This document shows, in pieces, positions 6,179 to 12,343 of a stretch of DNA of 12,343 nt. Origin of the DNA: Lachnoclostridium sp. UBA6558. GTDB taxonomy: Bacteria > Bacillota > Clostridia > Lachnospirales > Lachnospiraceae. Under the pieces are notes generated by a model that did not search any database, was not told where the DNA came from, and saw only the letters and a program-made list of their open reading frames with translations. Location of the stretch: positions 36,801-49,143 of the forward strand of contig DJJW01000089.1 in NCBI GenBank assembly GCA_002434335.1, given 5' to 3'. The position numbers and the translations under genes are program-made. The first letter of the stretch is position 1; every line of letters starts with the position of its first letter.

Positions 6179-6802
6179 TTATGCGGTTACTTCTTTGTAA
6201 TTCGCAGCAACTTTATTCCAGTCAGTAACATCGAAGAAAGCTTTAACATAGTCTACACGCAAATTTTTATATTTCAGATAATATGCATGTTCCCAGACAT
6301 CAATACCAAGAATGGGTATCCATTCACCTTTTGTCTCCATAATAGGATTATCCTGATTAGGAGAGGAAGTAACCTGTAAATCACCTGCTTTGTTAGCGGA
6401 AAGCCAAGCCCACCCGGAACCGAAACGGGTAGTGGCAGCGGCGGTGAGTTTCTCCTTTAATACATCAAAACTACCAAAGTCTTTTGTAATCTGTTCGGCC
6501 AGCTTTCCTTCTGGATGACCACCGCCTTTTGGTGACATGGTATCAAAATAAAGATTGTGATTATAGAAACCACCGCCGTTATTACGAATAGCATTTTTTT
6601 GTGCTTCATCAGATAGGCTGTCTAAGGAAGTAAAGATCTCCTCGATGGTCTTACCAGATAGTTCGGGAGCTTTTTCTAAAGCAGCATTTAAGTTATTGGT
6701 GTAAGTTGCATGATGTTTGCTATAGTGAGTATTCATTGTCAATTCATCAATATGAGGTTCAAGGTCTTTAAAGTCGTAGGATAATTCAATTTGTTTAAAC
6801 AT
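6179..6802 (-). CDS. sodA: Superoxide dismutase, Mn/Fe family (Mn-type features)
   Basis: This 207-residue cytoplasmic enzyme converts superoxide to oxygen and hydrogen peroxide and is of normal length for the family. The four metal ligands are in place: His26 (THYSKHH), His82 (YNHNLYF), Asp168 and His172 (GIDVWEHAYY). The active-site gateway Tyr34 (ATYTNN) is also present. GGGFYNH near residue 76 and SSPNQDNPIM, with the metal-tuning Gln at 150, resemble manganese enzymes rather than the iron type, whose Gln comes from the N-terminal half. Metal preference from sequence remains tentative and cambialistic use is possible. The start has AAGGAG (6813-6818) 10 bases upstream. It is monocistronic, convergent with the nucleotidyltransferase gene and divergent from the chemotaxis receptor. 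In an anaerobe it would protect against transient oxygen exposure. Confidence 0.95.
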   Translation of the reverse strand: MFKQIELSYDFKDLEPHIDELTMNTHYSKHHATYTNNLNAALEKAPELSGKTIEEIFTSLDSLSDEAQKNAIRNNGGGFYNHNLYFDTMSPKGGGHPEGKLAEQITKDFGSFDVLKEKLTAAATTRFGSGWAWLSANKAGDLQVTSSPNQDNPIMETKGEWIPILGIDVWEHAYYLKYKNLRVDYVKAFFDVTDWNKVAANYKEVTA

Positions 6803-6831
6803 AATGGTTACACTCCTTTTAATTATTTTAT

Positions 6832-6859
6832 ATAGTACATTGCAATTCAGTGTTGATAA
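6832..6859 (-). promoter_or_regulatory. Promoter candidate for sod
   Basis: On the minus strand, TTATCA (6859-6854) is followed after 16 bases by TACTAT (6837-6832). The -35 hexamer is one arm of an inverted pair, TGATAA (6854-6859) and TTATCA (6876-6881). An iron- or peroxide-responsive operator (Fur/PerR) would make sense here, but no box matches those consensuses well enough to name. Confidence 0.35.
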
Positions 6860-6881
6860 TGAATCTTATTATTATTTATCA

Positions 6882-7052
6882 TGGTTCTATTATGCCACAT
6901 TATAAGATTGAATGCAATACAATTTTATAAAATTAATGATTAATTATTATCAATCAAAGTTAGTTTTTACACTTTGGATGTTTTTTATAACCTTTTTGGA
7001 CATTTTGCTACAAGATCAGGAAAGAATACACTTAAATATGACATTATAGTTC
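6882..7052. other. AT-rich intergenic region between sod and the chemotaxis receptor
   Basis: The 363 bases between the divergent sod and receptor genes hold no supported ORF. This central part contains a perfect 14-base palindrome, AATTTTATAAAATT (6921-6934), followed by further imperfect AT-rich symmetry around GATTAATTATTATC. The rest consists of the two promoters and leaders. In such AT-rich sequence, palindromes of this kind can arise by chance. Confidence 0.3.
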
Positions 7053-7081
7053 TTGACATAGAAATTTTGATTTATTAATAT
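7053..7081 (+). promoter_or_regulatory. Near-consensus sigma-A promoter of the chemotaxis receptor gene
   Basis: TTGACA (7053-7058) is a perfect -35, followed by a 17-base spacer and TAATAT (7076-7081). The predicted transcript starts near 7088 and has a leader of about 78 bases containing the symmetric ACTGCGGCAGT (7120-7130). This is a housekeeping-type promoter, not the sigma-D type often found on motility genes. Confidence 0.75.
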
Positions 7082-7165
7082 TTTATTAATACTATTTAAT
7101 TTAAATAAATAAAATAACTACTGCGGCAGTTAATAAATAATGTGCATAGGAGGAGTATATATAGG

Positions 7166-8914
7166 ATGCCGCTTTCTATATATACATTTTTGTGGATGAG
7201 GCGATTAAAGGATCTATCAATTCGTATGAAATTGGTTGCAAGTTTTTCAATATTTTTAGTTTTTATTATTATTTTAGGCTTTATGGCCTCCGGAAGTGTA
7301 CGTAAGATTGCTGAAAACGGGTCTCAGATGTACAGCTATAATCTCAAAAGTATTGATGTGCTTCATGAAATCAAAGAAAACAACTTAGAAATCAATGCAT
7401 ATCTGTTGAATGTTTTGTATGCCCAGAGTATGCAGACATCAAATGAAATACTTCCTATTATTGAGGAATTAAAAGCTGATAATGATCAGTTGATGGATAC
7501 TTATGAAAAGAATTTATTAAAGGATGATAATAAAAAACTCTGGGATACTTACAAAGAGGAACTTGAGAATTACAGAGAATCCAGAAACCAAATTATCAAA
7601 TACACCTCACAAGGAAATACGGCAATGGCCAAAGGACTTATGGAAGAGAATGAAGTAAGCCGTGTTACAATGCAGGATCAGCTTAATCAATTGGTAAAAA
7701 GCAATCAGGACATAGCTGAAAGCAAAAATAACGAAAATAAAGATTATGTTGCTATGCTTAATATCCTAACACTGGTAGTTTCCCTTTTAGGTATTGTACT
7801 TGCGGCTTTGCTTGGGTTTGTTCTTTCCACATACATAACGAAGTACCTTAAGCTCGGACTTACCTTTGCTCAGGCTTTGGAAAATGGTGATCTGACTACT
7901 GAGATTAGTTCTGTAAGCAATGACGAACTGGGTAAATTAATCAACTCTTTAGGGAAAGCACAGGACAGAATGAGACGTACCATGTCCAATATTATGGACA
8001 GAACCATGGAGGTTGCAGCATCAAGCCAGCAGTTAGCTGCTGCAATAGAAGAAGTATCAGCAACTTTTACAATAATAAATAATAATACAGAAAATATTGT
8101 AAATGGCATTATAGATGTTAATACAGCCACAGAGGAATTAACAGCTACTATTGATCAGGTTAATTCAGGGGTTACCCAGTTAGCAACCAGTTCTTCAGAC
8201 GGTAATATGCAGTCAGTCACAATTAAGAACCGTGCAGTTAAGATTAAAGAAAACGGAATCAAATCCAAAGAACTTGCTGATAAACTATACGACCAGACGG
8301 AAGAGAAGATTCAAAGATCCATTGAAAATGCCAAGGTTGTAGAAGAAATCTCTGTAATTGCAAGCTCAATCGCATCCATAGCAGAACAGACGAATTTACT
8401 TTCACTGAATGCAGCCATCGAAGCTGCCAGAGCGGGAGAGCACGGCAGGGGATTTGCAGTAGTTGCAGATGAAATCAGAAGCCTGGCAGAGCAATCCACT
8501 GGTTATGTTAAGGATATTACAGAATTGGTTGAGAAGGTAATCAACTCAGTCAATGATCTGGCAGATAACTCCAGAGAAATTCTCGAATTTGTTGATAACA
8601 GGGTACGTGTCGATTATGATCTTCTTATTCAGACCGGTATAAACTATGAAAAAGATGCTATTTATGTGAATGGCTTATCACAGGATACGGCATCCATGTC
8701 AGAAGAGCTGAATGCCTCAACGGAAGAAATAAGTAGTGTAGTTCAAAGCATTGCTGCAAATATGGAAGGAACCGCTCAGAGCTCAGAGGAAATCCTAAGC
8801 AGCATGGATACAACCTCAAGATCCATTGATGACATGGCAAAAATGGCTCAGAGTCAGGCGAAGGTAGCTGACAGCCTTAATCAGGCAGTAGCTTTATTCA
8901 AACTTAATGCATAA
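7166..8914 (+). CDS. Methyl-accepting chemotaxis receptor (4-helix-bundle sensor, HAMP, MA domain)
   Basis: This is a 582-residue membrane chemoreceptor that passes ligand state to CheA/CheW. From the ATG at 7166: short cytoplasmic N-terminus; TM1 about 24-43 (SFSIFLVFIIILGFMAS); an extracellular helical domain about 44-194, consistent with a four-helix-bundle sensor of unknown ligand; TM2 about 197-223; HAMP about 224-274; then a long cytoplasmic coiled-coil signalling domain. Its hairpin tip is about 407-438, with the conserved EQTNLLSLNAAIEAARAGE followed by HGRGFAVVADEIR. There is no C-terminal CheR-tethering pentapeptide. An upstream in-frame GTG at 7142 would enclose the ribosome site AGGAGG (7148-7153), so I prefer ATG 7166, at 12 bases; ATG 7196 is possible but has no site. 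No other chemotaxis gene is nearby, as is usual for orphan receptors. Confidence 0.92.
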   Translation: MPLSIYTFLWMRRLKDLSIRMKLVASFSIFLVFIIILGFMASGSVRKIAENGSQMYSYNLKSIDVLHEIKENNLEINAYLLNVLYAQSMQTSNEILPIIEELKADNDQLMDTYEKNLLKDDNKKLWDTYKEELENYRESRNQIIKYTSQGNTAMAKGLMEENEVSRVTMQDQLNQLVKSNQDIAESKNNENKDYVAMLNILTLVVSLLGIVLAALLGFVLSTYITKYLKLGLTFAQALENGDLTTEISSVSNDELGKLINSLGKAQDRMRRTMSNIMDRTMEVAASSQQLAAAIEEVSATFTIINNNTENIVNGIIDVNTATEELTATIDQVNSGVTQLATSSSDGNMQSVTIKNRAVKIKENGIKSKELADKLYDQTEEKIQRSIENAKVVEEISVIASSIASIAEQTNLLSLNAAIEAARAGEHGRGFAVVADEIRSLAEQSTGYVKDITELVEKVINSVNDLADNSREILEFVDNRVRVDYDLLIQTGINYEKDAIYVNGLSQDTASMSEELNASTEEISSVVQSIAANMEGTAQSSEEILSSMDTTSRSIDDMAKMAQSQAKVADSLNQAVALFKLNA

Positions 8915-8935
8915 TAAAGAATAGTATCAATATAG

Positions 8936-8986
8936 AGAGAGAAACGGGTGAAATTATAGTAAATAGGACCCTTTTCTCTCTTTTTC
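8936..8986 (+). terminator. Intrinsic terminator of the chemotaxis receptor gene
   Basis: AGAGAGAAACGGGT (8936-8949) pairs with ACCCTTTTCTCTCT (8968-8981) over 14 positions with one mismatch. The loop is 18 bases and a TTTTT run follows. It isolates the downstream ComFB-type gene from receptor transcription. Confidence 0.8.
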
Positions 8987-8998
8987 TACATAATCTGC

Positions 8999-9026
8999 TT
9001 GTATTATAATATAATCATGATATACT
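8999..9026 (+). promoter_or_regulatory. Promoter candidate for the ComFB-family gene
   Basis: TTGTAT (8999-9004), a 16-base spacer and TATACT (9021-9026). With the terminator just upstream, it makes the ComFB-type gene a separate transcription unit with a leader of about 30 bases. Confidence 0.45.
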
Positions 9027-9063
9027 GATGTCAGATTGAATAATAAAGTATAAAGGGGAATTT

Positions 9064-9336
9064 ATGAGATATCATAATCTGATGGAAAAAATAGTGGTTG
9101 TAAAATTAGATGAAATATGGGATAAGTTCGAAGGGTGTAAATGTGACAGATGCCGTGATGATATTATTGCATGTGCTCTGAATAATACAACTCCTAAATA
9201 TGTTGTTTCGGAAGAAGGAGAACTGTATGCAAAAGCAGAAAGTCTCAATGCAGATTACGAGTTGGAATTGGTGAAGATAGTATCCAAGGCTATAAATGCA
9301 GTGAGTGCCAACCCCAGCCATTTACTGAAAGTATAA
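9064..9336 (+). CDS. ComFB-family small regulatory protein
   Basis: This 90-residue soluble protein has AAAGGGGA at 9052-9059 before its ATG. The pattern matches the late-competence ComFB family: NLMEKIVVVKLDEIW at the start, then the cysteine motif CKCDRC (25-30) with DDIIACALN, then TPKYVVSEEGELYAK. Cys25, Cys27, Cys30 and Cys37 could form the zinc site seen in the family. The family name comes from the B. subtilis comF operon, but no comFA or comFC is present here. ComFB-domain proteins have more recently been reported as cyclic-dinucleotide receptors in cyanobacteria. A signalling role next to a chemoreceptor is therefore attractive but is inference. The C-terminal region (61-90) is more variable and helical. 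Confidence 0.8.
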   Translation: MRYHNLMEKIVVVKLDEIWDKFEGCKCDRCRDDIIACALNNTTPKYVVSEEGELYAKAESLNADYELELVKIVSKAINAVSANPSHLLKV

Positions 9337-9395
9337 CATTATAGGTATATACTCATGTATATTTCTGCAAACTATATAACCCCAACAAATAAACA

Positions 9396-9438
9396 AAAGA
9401 AATAGAGCCGTTACCAGAAGCAACGGCTCTATTTCTTT
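9396..9438. terminator. Strong bidirectional terminator between ComFB-type gene and rpsT
   Basis: AAAGAAATAGAGCCGTT (9396-9412) and AACGGCTCTATTTCTTT (9422-9438) are perfect 17-base inverted arms with a 9-base loop. The outer A and T tracts give a U tail in either direction (TTTCTTTCTATT on plus; TCTTTTGTTTATTT on minus). It serves the convergent ComFB-type and rpsT genes. Confidence 0.9.
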
Positions 9439-9445
9439 CTATTGT

Positions 9446-9471
9446 AAATCTGAATGGGTTAATTCAGATTT
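9446..9471. terminator. Second hairpin at the end of rpsT
   Basis: AAATCTGAA (9446-9454) and TTCAGATTT (9463-9471) form a perfect 9-base-pair stem with an 8-base loop, 5 bases after the rpsT stop. On the minus strand no T run follows, so it may stabilise the rpsT 3' end rather than terminate. On the plus strand it is followed by TGTTCTT and could back up the larger hairpin. Confidence 0.5.
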
Positions 9472-9476
9472 TGTTC

Positions 9477-9740
9477 TTAAGCAAGGGTATTAACAGCTTT
9501 GCTTAAACGGGAAACTTTTCTTGAAGCAGTATTCTTATGATAAACACCTTTAGATGTTGCTTTATCAATTTCAGAAATAGCAGCAAGTAAGCTTGTCTTA
9601 GCAAGGTCTTTGTCACCGGCAGCCACGGCAGCATCAACTTTCTTTATAGTAGTCTTAACTTTAGACTTGATAGCTTTGTTTCTTAACGCTTTTGTTTCAT
9701 TAACTAAAATACGCTTTTTAGCAGATTTAATGTTAGCCAA
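9477..9740 (-). CDS. rpsT: 30S ribosomal protein S20
   Basis: This is an 87-residue basic, helical protein that binds 16S rRNA early in 30S assembly. The start is typical of the family (M)ANIKSAKKRILVNE, followed by KAIKSKVKTTIKKVDAAVAAGD, then KGVYHKNTASRKVSRLSKAV near the end. The start codon is TTG at 9740-9738, with GGAGGTG (9753-9747) 6 bases upstream. A longer frame from an ATG at 9785 is rejected because it would place this ribosome site inside the gene. A UUG start is also used by E. coli rpsT, where it matters for autogenous control. It is divergent from gpr, as in many Bacilli and Clostridia. Confidence 0.97.
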   Translation of the reverse strand: MANIKSAKKRILVNETKALRNKAIKSKVKTTIKKVDAAVAAGDKDLAKTSLLAAISEIDKATSKGVYHKNTASRKVSRLSKAVNTLA

Positions 9741-9839
9741 ATCGTACACCTCCACAACTATGTTAAATTTTGAGTAATTTTTCAATCACTTGTTTCATTA
9801 AATCCGGACACGGACGTTCTAATGTAAACATACTATTAT

Positions 9840-9868
9840 ATAGTATTATAAAGCATATGTTATGTCAA
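9840..9868 (-). promoter_or_regulatory. Promoter of rpsT
   Basis: On the minus strand, a perfect TTGACA (9868-9863) is followed after 17 bases by TACTAT (9845-9840). It predicts a leader of about 93 bases before the TTG start, longer than needed for translation alone. Confidence 0.6.
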
Positions 9869-9931
9869 TACATAATTCCAAAAAAAATGCAAAAAATAAG
9901 TTTAAAAACATAGAAGGAGGAATCATATCCA

Positions 9932-10840
9932 ATGGATAAATTAAGCCTGCCAAGAACCGACCTTGCACTGGAAATCCGTGAAACTTTTCCCGAGGACGAT
10001 GTAGAAATACAAGGTGTGATACTAAAAGAAGAGTACAATAAGAAAAGGGACATAAAAGTTACTACAGTAACAATAAAGGAAGAAAGAGGAGCCAAAGCAA
10101 TGGGAAAACCCATTGGCAACTATATAACCATTGAAGCTGCTAATCTGGGAGATTCTGATGAGAGCTACCATGAACCCATCTCGAAAGAAATCGTAAAGTA
10201 TGTTCGTCAATTAGCCGGAAATGTAGCCGGAAAAGAAATATTGGTGGCCGGATTAGGGAATAGAGATGTAACACCAGATGCTTTAGGGCCACAAGTCGTA
10301 GAGAATTTATTTGTAACAAGACATTTAAAAGAGGAATATGGAAGTGAGTTTCTTACAAAGAACAAAATGGGAAATATCAGTGCCATAGCACCGGGAGTAA
10401 TGGCACAGACCGGAATGGAAACCAGTGAAATATTAAAAGGCATTATAAAAGAGACTATGCCCAAACTAATAGTTGTTATCGATGCATTAGCAGCAAGAAG
10501 TGTAGACCGGGTAAATAAGACCATACAAATAACCGATACTGGAATCAGCCCCGGGTCCGGTGTGGGAAATAACAGAAAAGCTCTTAATAAGGAAAGTCTT
10601 GGTGTTGAGGTTATTGCAATTGGTATTCCTACAGTAGTAGATGCCGCAACCATCGTTAAGGATACGATGGAGCGATTTATGCAGGGACAAGGCTTCAAAG
10701 AACAGGAAATCAATCAATTTACCAGTGAGCTTGGAAGTCAGAGCATGAAAACAATGTTTGTAACGCCTAAAAATATAGATGAAGCTGTAAAGCAAATGAG
10801 TTATACCATATCAGAAGCTTTGAATGAGTGCTTCGTATAA
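9932..10840 (+). CDS. gpr: Germination (spore) protease Gpr, family A25
   Basis: This is a 302-residue zymogen that degrades the DNA-protecting small acid-soluble proteins when spores germinate. The N-terminal PRTDLALE (7-14) matches the conserved propeptide-processing region, which itself resembles the SASP cleavage site. GLGNRDVTPDALGP (107-120) and LIVVIDALAARS (179-190) carry the conserved aspartates; Asp116 and Asp184 are the likely equivalents of the catalytic pair. GKPIGNYITIEA, ISAIAPGVMAQTGMET and TDTGISPGSGVGNNR are further family blocks. It is slightly shorter than the roughly 370-residue Bacillus enzymes, in line with clostridial forms. The ribosome site AGAAGGAGG ends 11 bases before the ATG, a rather long gap. 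The expected sporulation-specific (sigma-G/F) promoter could not be identified convincingly. It is followed by a strong hairpin and then spoIIP. Confidence 0.96.
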   Translation: MDKLSLPRTDLALEIRETFPEDDVEIQGVILKEEYNKKRDIKVTTVTIKEERGAKAMGKPIGNYITIEAANLGDSDESYHEPISKEIVKYVRQLAGNVAGKEILVAGLGNRDVTPDALGPQVVENLFVTRHLKEEYGSEFLTKNKMGNISAIAPGVMAQTGMETSEILKGIIKETMPKLIVVIDALAARSVDRVNKTIQITDTGISPGSGVGNNRKALNKESLGVEVIAIGIPTVVDAATIVKDTMERFMQGQGFKEQEINQFTSELGSQSMKTMFVTPKNIDEAVKQMSYTISEALNECFV

Positions 10841-10852
10841 GAAACCATTTAG

Positions 10853-10920
10853 AAGTGTTCTTTTGATGGCTGATTAGAGTGAATTTGAAAATCAGAACAA
10901 CAAAAGAGCACTTTGTTTTA
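10853..10920 (+). terminator. Terminator after gpr
   Basis: AAGTGTTCTTTTG (10853-10865) pairs with CAAAAGAGCACTT (10901-10913) over 13 positions, one a G-U wobble. An inner CTGATT/AATCAG stem (10870-10875 with 10890-10895) sits in the loop, and the tail is TGTTTTATC. It suggests that spoIIP has its own promoter. Confidence 0.75.
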
Positions 10921-11212
10921 TCTACACAATATCAGAGATTTAACCGAAAATGAAACGATAAAAAAGTAAAGAAACTTTGGTTAGGCAGCCTTTAATCATG
11001 AAGGGATCTAGCATTAACTAAAGGCATACACAATTTAAAATATTTTATCTATATTCGATAATCAGAGGTCATCAGTATACAAGAAACCAACAAGCAGGGC
11101 ATGTCTTAAAAATTTCTTAAATATGGATGGATAAGTTATCAGAATCTCACTTACGGCATAAGATAAATAAGGTGTAATTATACAATGCTGTAAATGAAAT
11201 GAGGAGTAAGGA
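10921..11212 (+). other. Intergenic region between gpr and spoIIP
   Basis: No supported ORF lies in the remaining 292 bases. Two left arms compete for one right arm: GCCTTTA (10988-10994) with TAAAGGC (11019-11025), or CTTTGGTTA (10975-10983) with TAACTAAAG (11015-11023). This could be a switchable leader or chance. Riboswitch and T-box hallmarks were looked for and not seen. The only promoter candidate found is a sigma-E-like one near the 3' end. Confidence 0.3.
11156..11186 (+). promoter_or_regulatory. Possible sigma-E-type promoter of spoIIP
   Basis: GCATAAG (11156-11162) and TATACAAT (11179-11186) are separated by 16 bases. The -10 is one base from the sigma-E form CATACAAT; the -35 is a partial match and the spacing is at the long end. 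In B. subtilis spoIIP is a mother-cell sigma-E gene, so this is plausible. The start would lie about 20 bases before the ATG. Confidence 0.3.
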
Positions 11213-12343
11213 ATGAGAAGATATCGCTATAAGGCTGAAAGAATGTTTTTTATGACTCTCTGGTCAATTATACTTATATTAAGTTTTACGGTACTCATTA
11301 AGGGAATAAATGTACTTGGCAATAACGGCCTGGCGAAATCAAGTATATCACTGAAAGAAAAAGTAATAACCGTTATAAGCAATTATGTTTTGGAGAATCA
11401 TAATTCCATATTCCAATATGTCAGAGATACCAGTGAAAACAGTAACAGCAGCTATGCCTTAAGCGGAATGATACATAGCTTCCCAATCAATGAATATGTT
11501 GCCAATGCCAATGAATCAGAAAGTGAAAAAAGCAATCAGTACATAAATAATAATCCTTTGATATATTCCTCCAAAGATAATACGCTTTTAAGGTATGACG
11601 ATTATTTAAAGCTCATTAAACAGGGTGTACATACCACTCAACAGACCTCGGGGAATACGGTTGCTGAAACAACAGAAGAATCCGAAGATGCGGTGGCAGT
11701 TGACTCTAAAGGAATCAACAGCACCATGCTGCCAATAGATATAATAAACGGAGAATTTTATCTGGAGGATGAAGGCACCAGTCACATAGATGATAGTCAC
11801 AAGCAGGCTATCAGTTATGGAAATGGAGAACACTATACGCTGGAACAGCTGGAAAATAAGCATTTTTTATATAATAATTTCTACATAGTGGATGGTACCA
11901 CATCAGTCAAAGACTCAATATTTGATGCAAAAGCAATGTTAGGAATGGATATGACATTAAAAACGAAAGAAGACAAGCCGCAAATACTGATATACCATAC
12001 CCATTCCCAGGAAGCATTTGCAGACAGCAGGAGCGGAAAAGTAGCAGATACGGTGGTAGGAGTAGGTGAAGTGCTGGCAGACATCTTAGAGACAGATTAT
12101 GGTTACAAGGTAATTCATGACAAAACGAAGTATGACATGATGGGAGGGTATCTGGACCGCAACCTTGCCTATAATTACGCAAAAGACGGTGTCACAAAAC
12201 TCTTAAAGAAAAATCCAACAGTGGAAGTAGTTATAGATCTCCATCGAGATGAGGGCAATAAAAGAGTAGTAAACTTAAACGGTGAAAAAGTTGCAAATAT
12301 CATGCTCTTTAACGGACTAAGCCGAAACTCCAAAGGAGAAGAT
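11213..12343 (+). CDS. spoIIP: Stage II sporulation protein P, 3' truncated by the window end
   Basis: The frame is open from the ATG at 11213 (GAGGAGTAAGG just upstream) to the last base, giving 377 residues without a stop. SpoIIP is a membrane-anchored amidase/endopeptidase that, with SpoIID and SpoIIM, thins septal peptidoglycan to drive engulfment of the forespore. One membrane segment is visible at about 12-30 (FFMTLWSIILILSFTVL). A long poorly conserved outer region follows, with a Thr/Glu-rich linker near 145-165. The catalytic domain begins near 255: ILIYHTHSQEAF (258-269) has the metal-ligand HTHxxE motif (His262, Glu267). Next come VGVGEVLADIL, the segment with Asn/Arg that lines the active site, and VVIDLHRDEG (339-348) with His344. 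NGEKVANIMLFNGLSR near the end also matches. The C-terminal part is outside the window. The gpr-spoIIP order is conserved and lepA is often next. Confidence 0.95.
   Translation, partial: MRRYRYKAERMFFMTLWSIILILSFTVLIKGINVLGNNGLAKSSISLKEKVITVISNYVLENHNSIFQYVRDTSENSNSSYALSGMIHSFPINEYVANANESESEKSNQYINNNPLIYSSKDNTLLRYDDYLKLIKQGVHTTQQTSGNTVAETTEESEDAVAVDSKGINSTMLPIDIINGEFYLEDEGTSHIDDSHKQAISYGNGEHYTLEQLENKHFLYNNFYIVDGTTSVKDSIFDAKAMLGMDMTLKTKEDKPQILIYHTHSQEAFADSRSGKVADTVVGVGEVLADILETDYGYKVIHDKTKYDMMGGYLDRNLAYNYAKDGVTKLLKKNPTVEVVIDLHRDEGNKRVVNLNGEKVANIMLFNGLSRNSKGED

Noticed and set aside
7142..7165. GTG start for the chemoreceptor
   Set aside because: The strong AGGAGG ribosome site would lie inside the coding sequence, so the ATG at 7166 is preferred.
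9741..9785. N-terminal extension of S20 to an upstream ATG
   Set aside because: The family start ANIKSAKKR lies directly after a TTG with an ideal ribosome site, and the extension would encode that site.
9853..9877. GCATA and CATAATT as a sigma-F/G promoter of gpr
   Set aside because: The spacing of 13 bases is too short for sigma-G and the downstream bases do not fit sigma-F.
10207..10713. 168-codon open frame on the minus strand
   Set aside because: It lies wholly inside the well-supported gpr gene and shows no family motif.
10921..11212. Riboswitch or T-box leader before spoIIP
   Set aside because: No T-box sequence, anti-terminator with T run, or known aptamer core was seen, only short competing stems.
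11606..12182. Three minus-strand open frames
   Set aside because: They are antisense to spoIIP, which is clearly coding (HTHSQE, IDLHRD).
1..12343. CRISPR array, toxin-antitoxin pair, defence island or prophage
   Set aside because: No regularly spaced direct repeats, no integrase or intact transposase and no paired small overlapping genes of those families are visible.

Overview
The window looks like chromosome from a spore-forming, motile, low-GC anaerobic Firmicute, most likely a clostridial (Lachnospiraceae-type) bacterium. This rests on the AT-rich sequence, strong Shine-Dalgarno sites, several spore-specific genes (a LysM/GH18 spore-coat-type protein, gpr, spoIIP), a Clostridia-style methyl-accepting chemotaxis protein, and the rpsT / gpr-spoIIP gene order typical of Bacilli and Clostridia. 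No tRNA, rRNA, CRISPR array, phage module or intact transposase was seen. The family calls come from reading motifs, not from database searches.

Left part (1-5281): the 3' part of a LysM-GH18 protein whose catalytic Asp and Glu are replaced; a 544-base gene-poor stretch with a small or broken reading frame, a probable insertion-sequence end remnant and a nested palindrome; a cytoplasmic GH42 beta-galactosidase; a small protein with a C-terminal J domain; and, convergent to it, a secreted protein of four bacterial Ig-like (BIG2) repeats.

Middle (5282-9336): the BIG2 gene is divergent from a PF06042-type nucleotidyltransferase, and the two predicted promoters share their -35 bases. The nucleotidyltransferase converges on a Mn-type superoxide dismutase gene. 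The only strong terminator visible for sod lies inside the last codons of the nucleotidyltransferase gene. Divergent from sod is a chemotaxis receptor with a near-consensus promoter, a strong terminator, and then a separately promoted 90-residue ComFB-family protein.

Right part (9337-12343): rpsT (ribosomal protein S20, TTG start) on the minus strand is back to back with the spore protease gene gpr, followed by spoIIP, which runs off the window. This is a conserved sporulation/translation neighbourhood: Gpr degrades the small acid-soluble spore proteins at germination, and SpoIIP is part of the peptidoglycan-degrading engulfment machinery.

Most of the window is ordinary single-gene chromosome. 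The items most worth a second look are the GH18 pseudoenzyme, the sod terminator embedded in a convergent coding sequence, the receptor/ComFB pair, the C-terminal J-domain protein with clustered cysteines, and the shared -35 divergent promoter. I do not see a clearly new multi-gene system.
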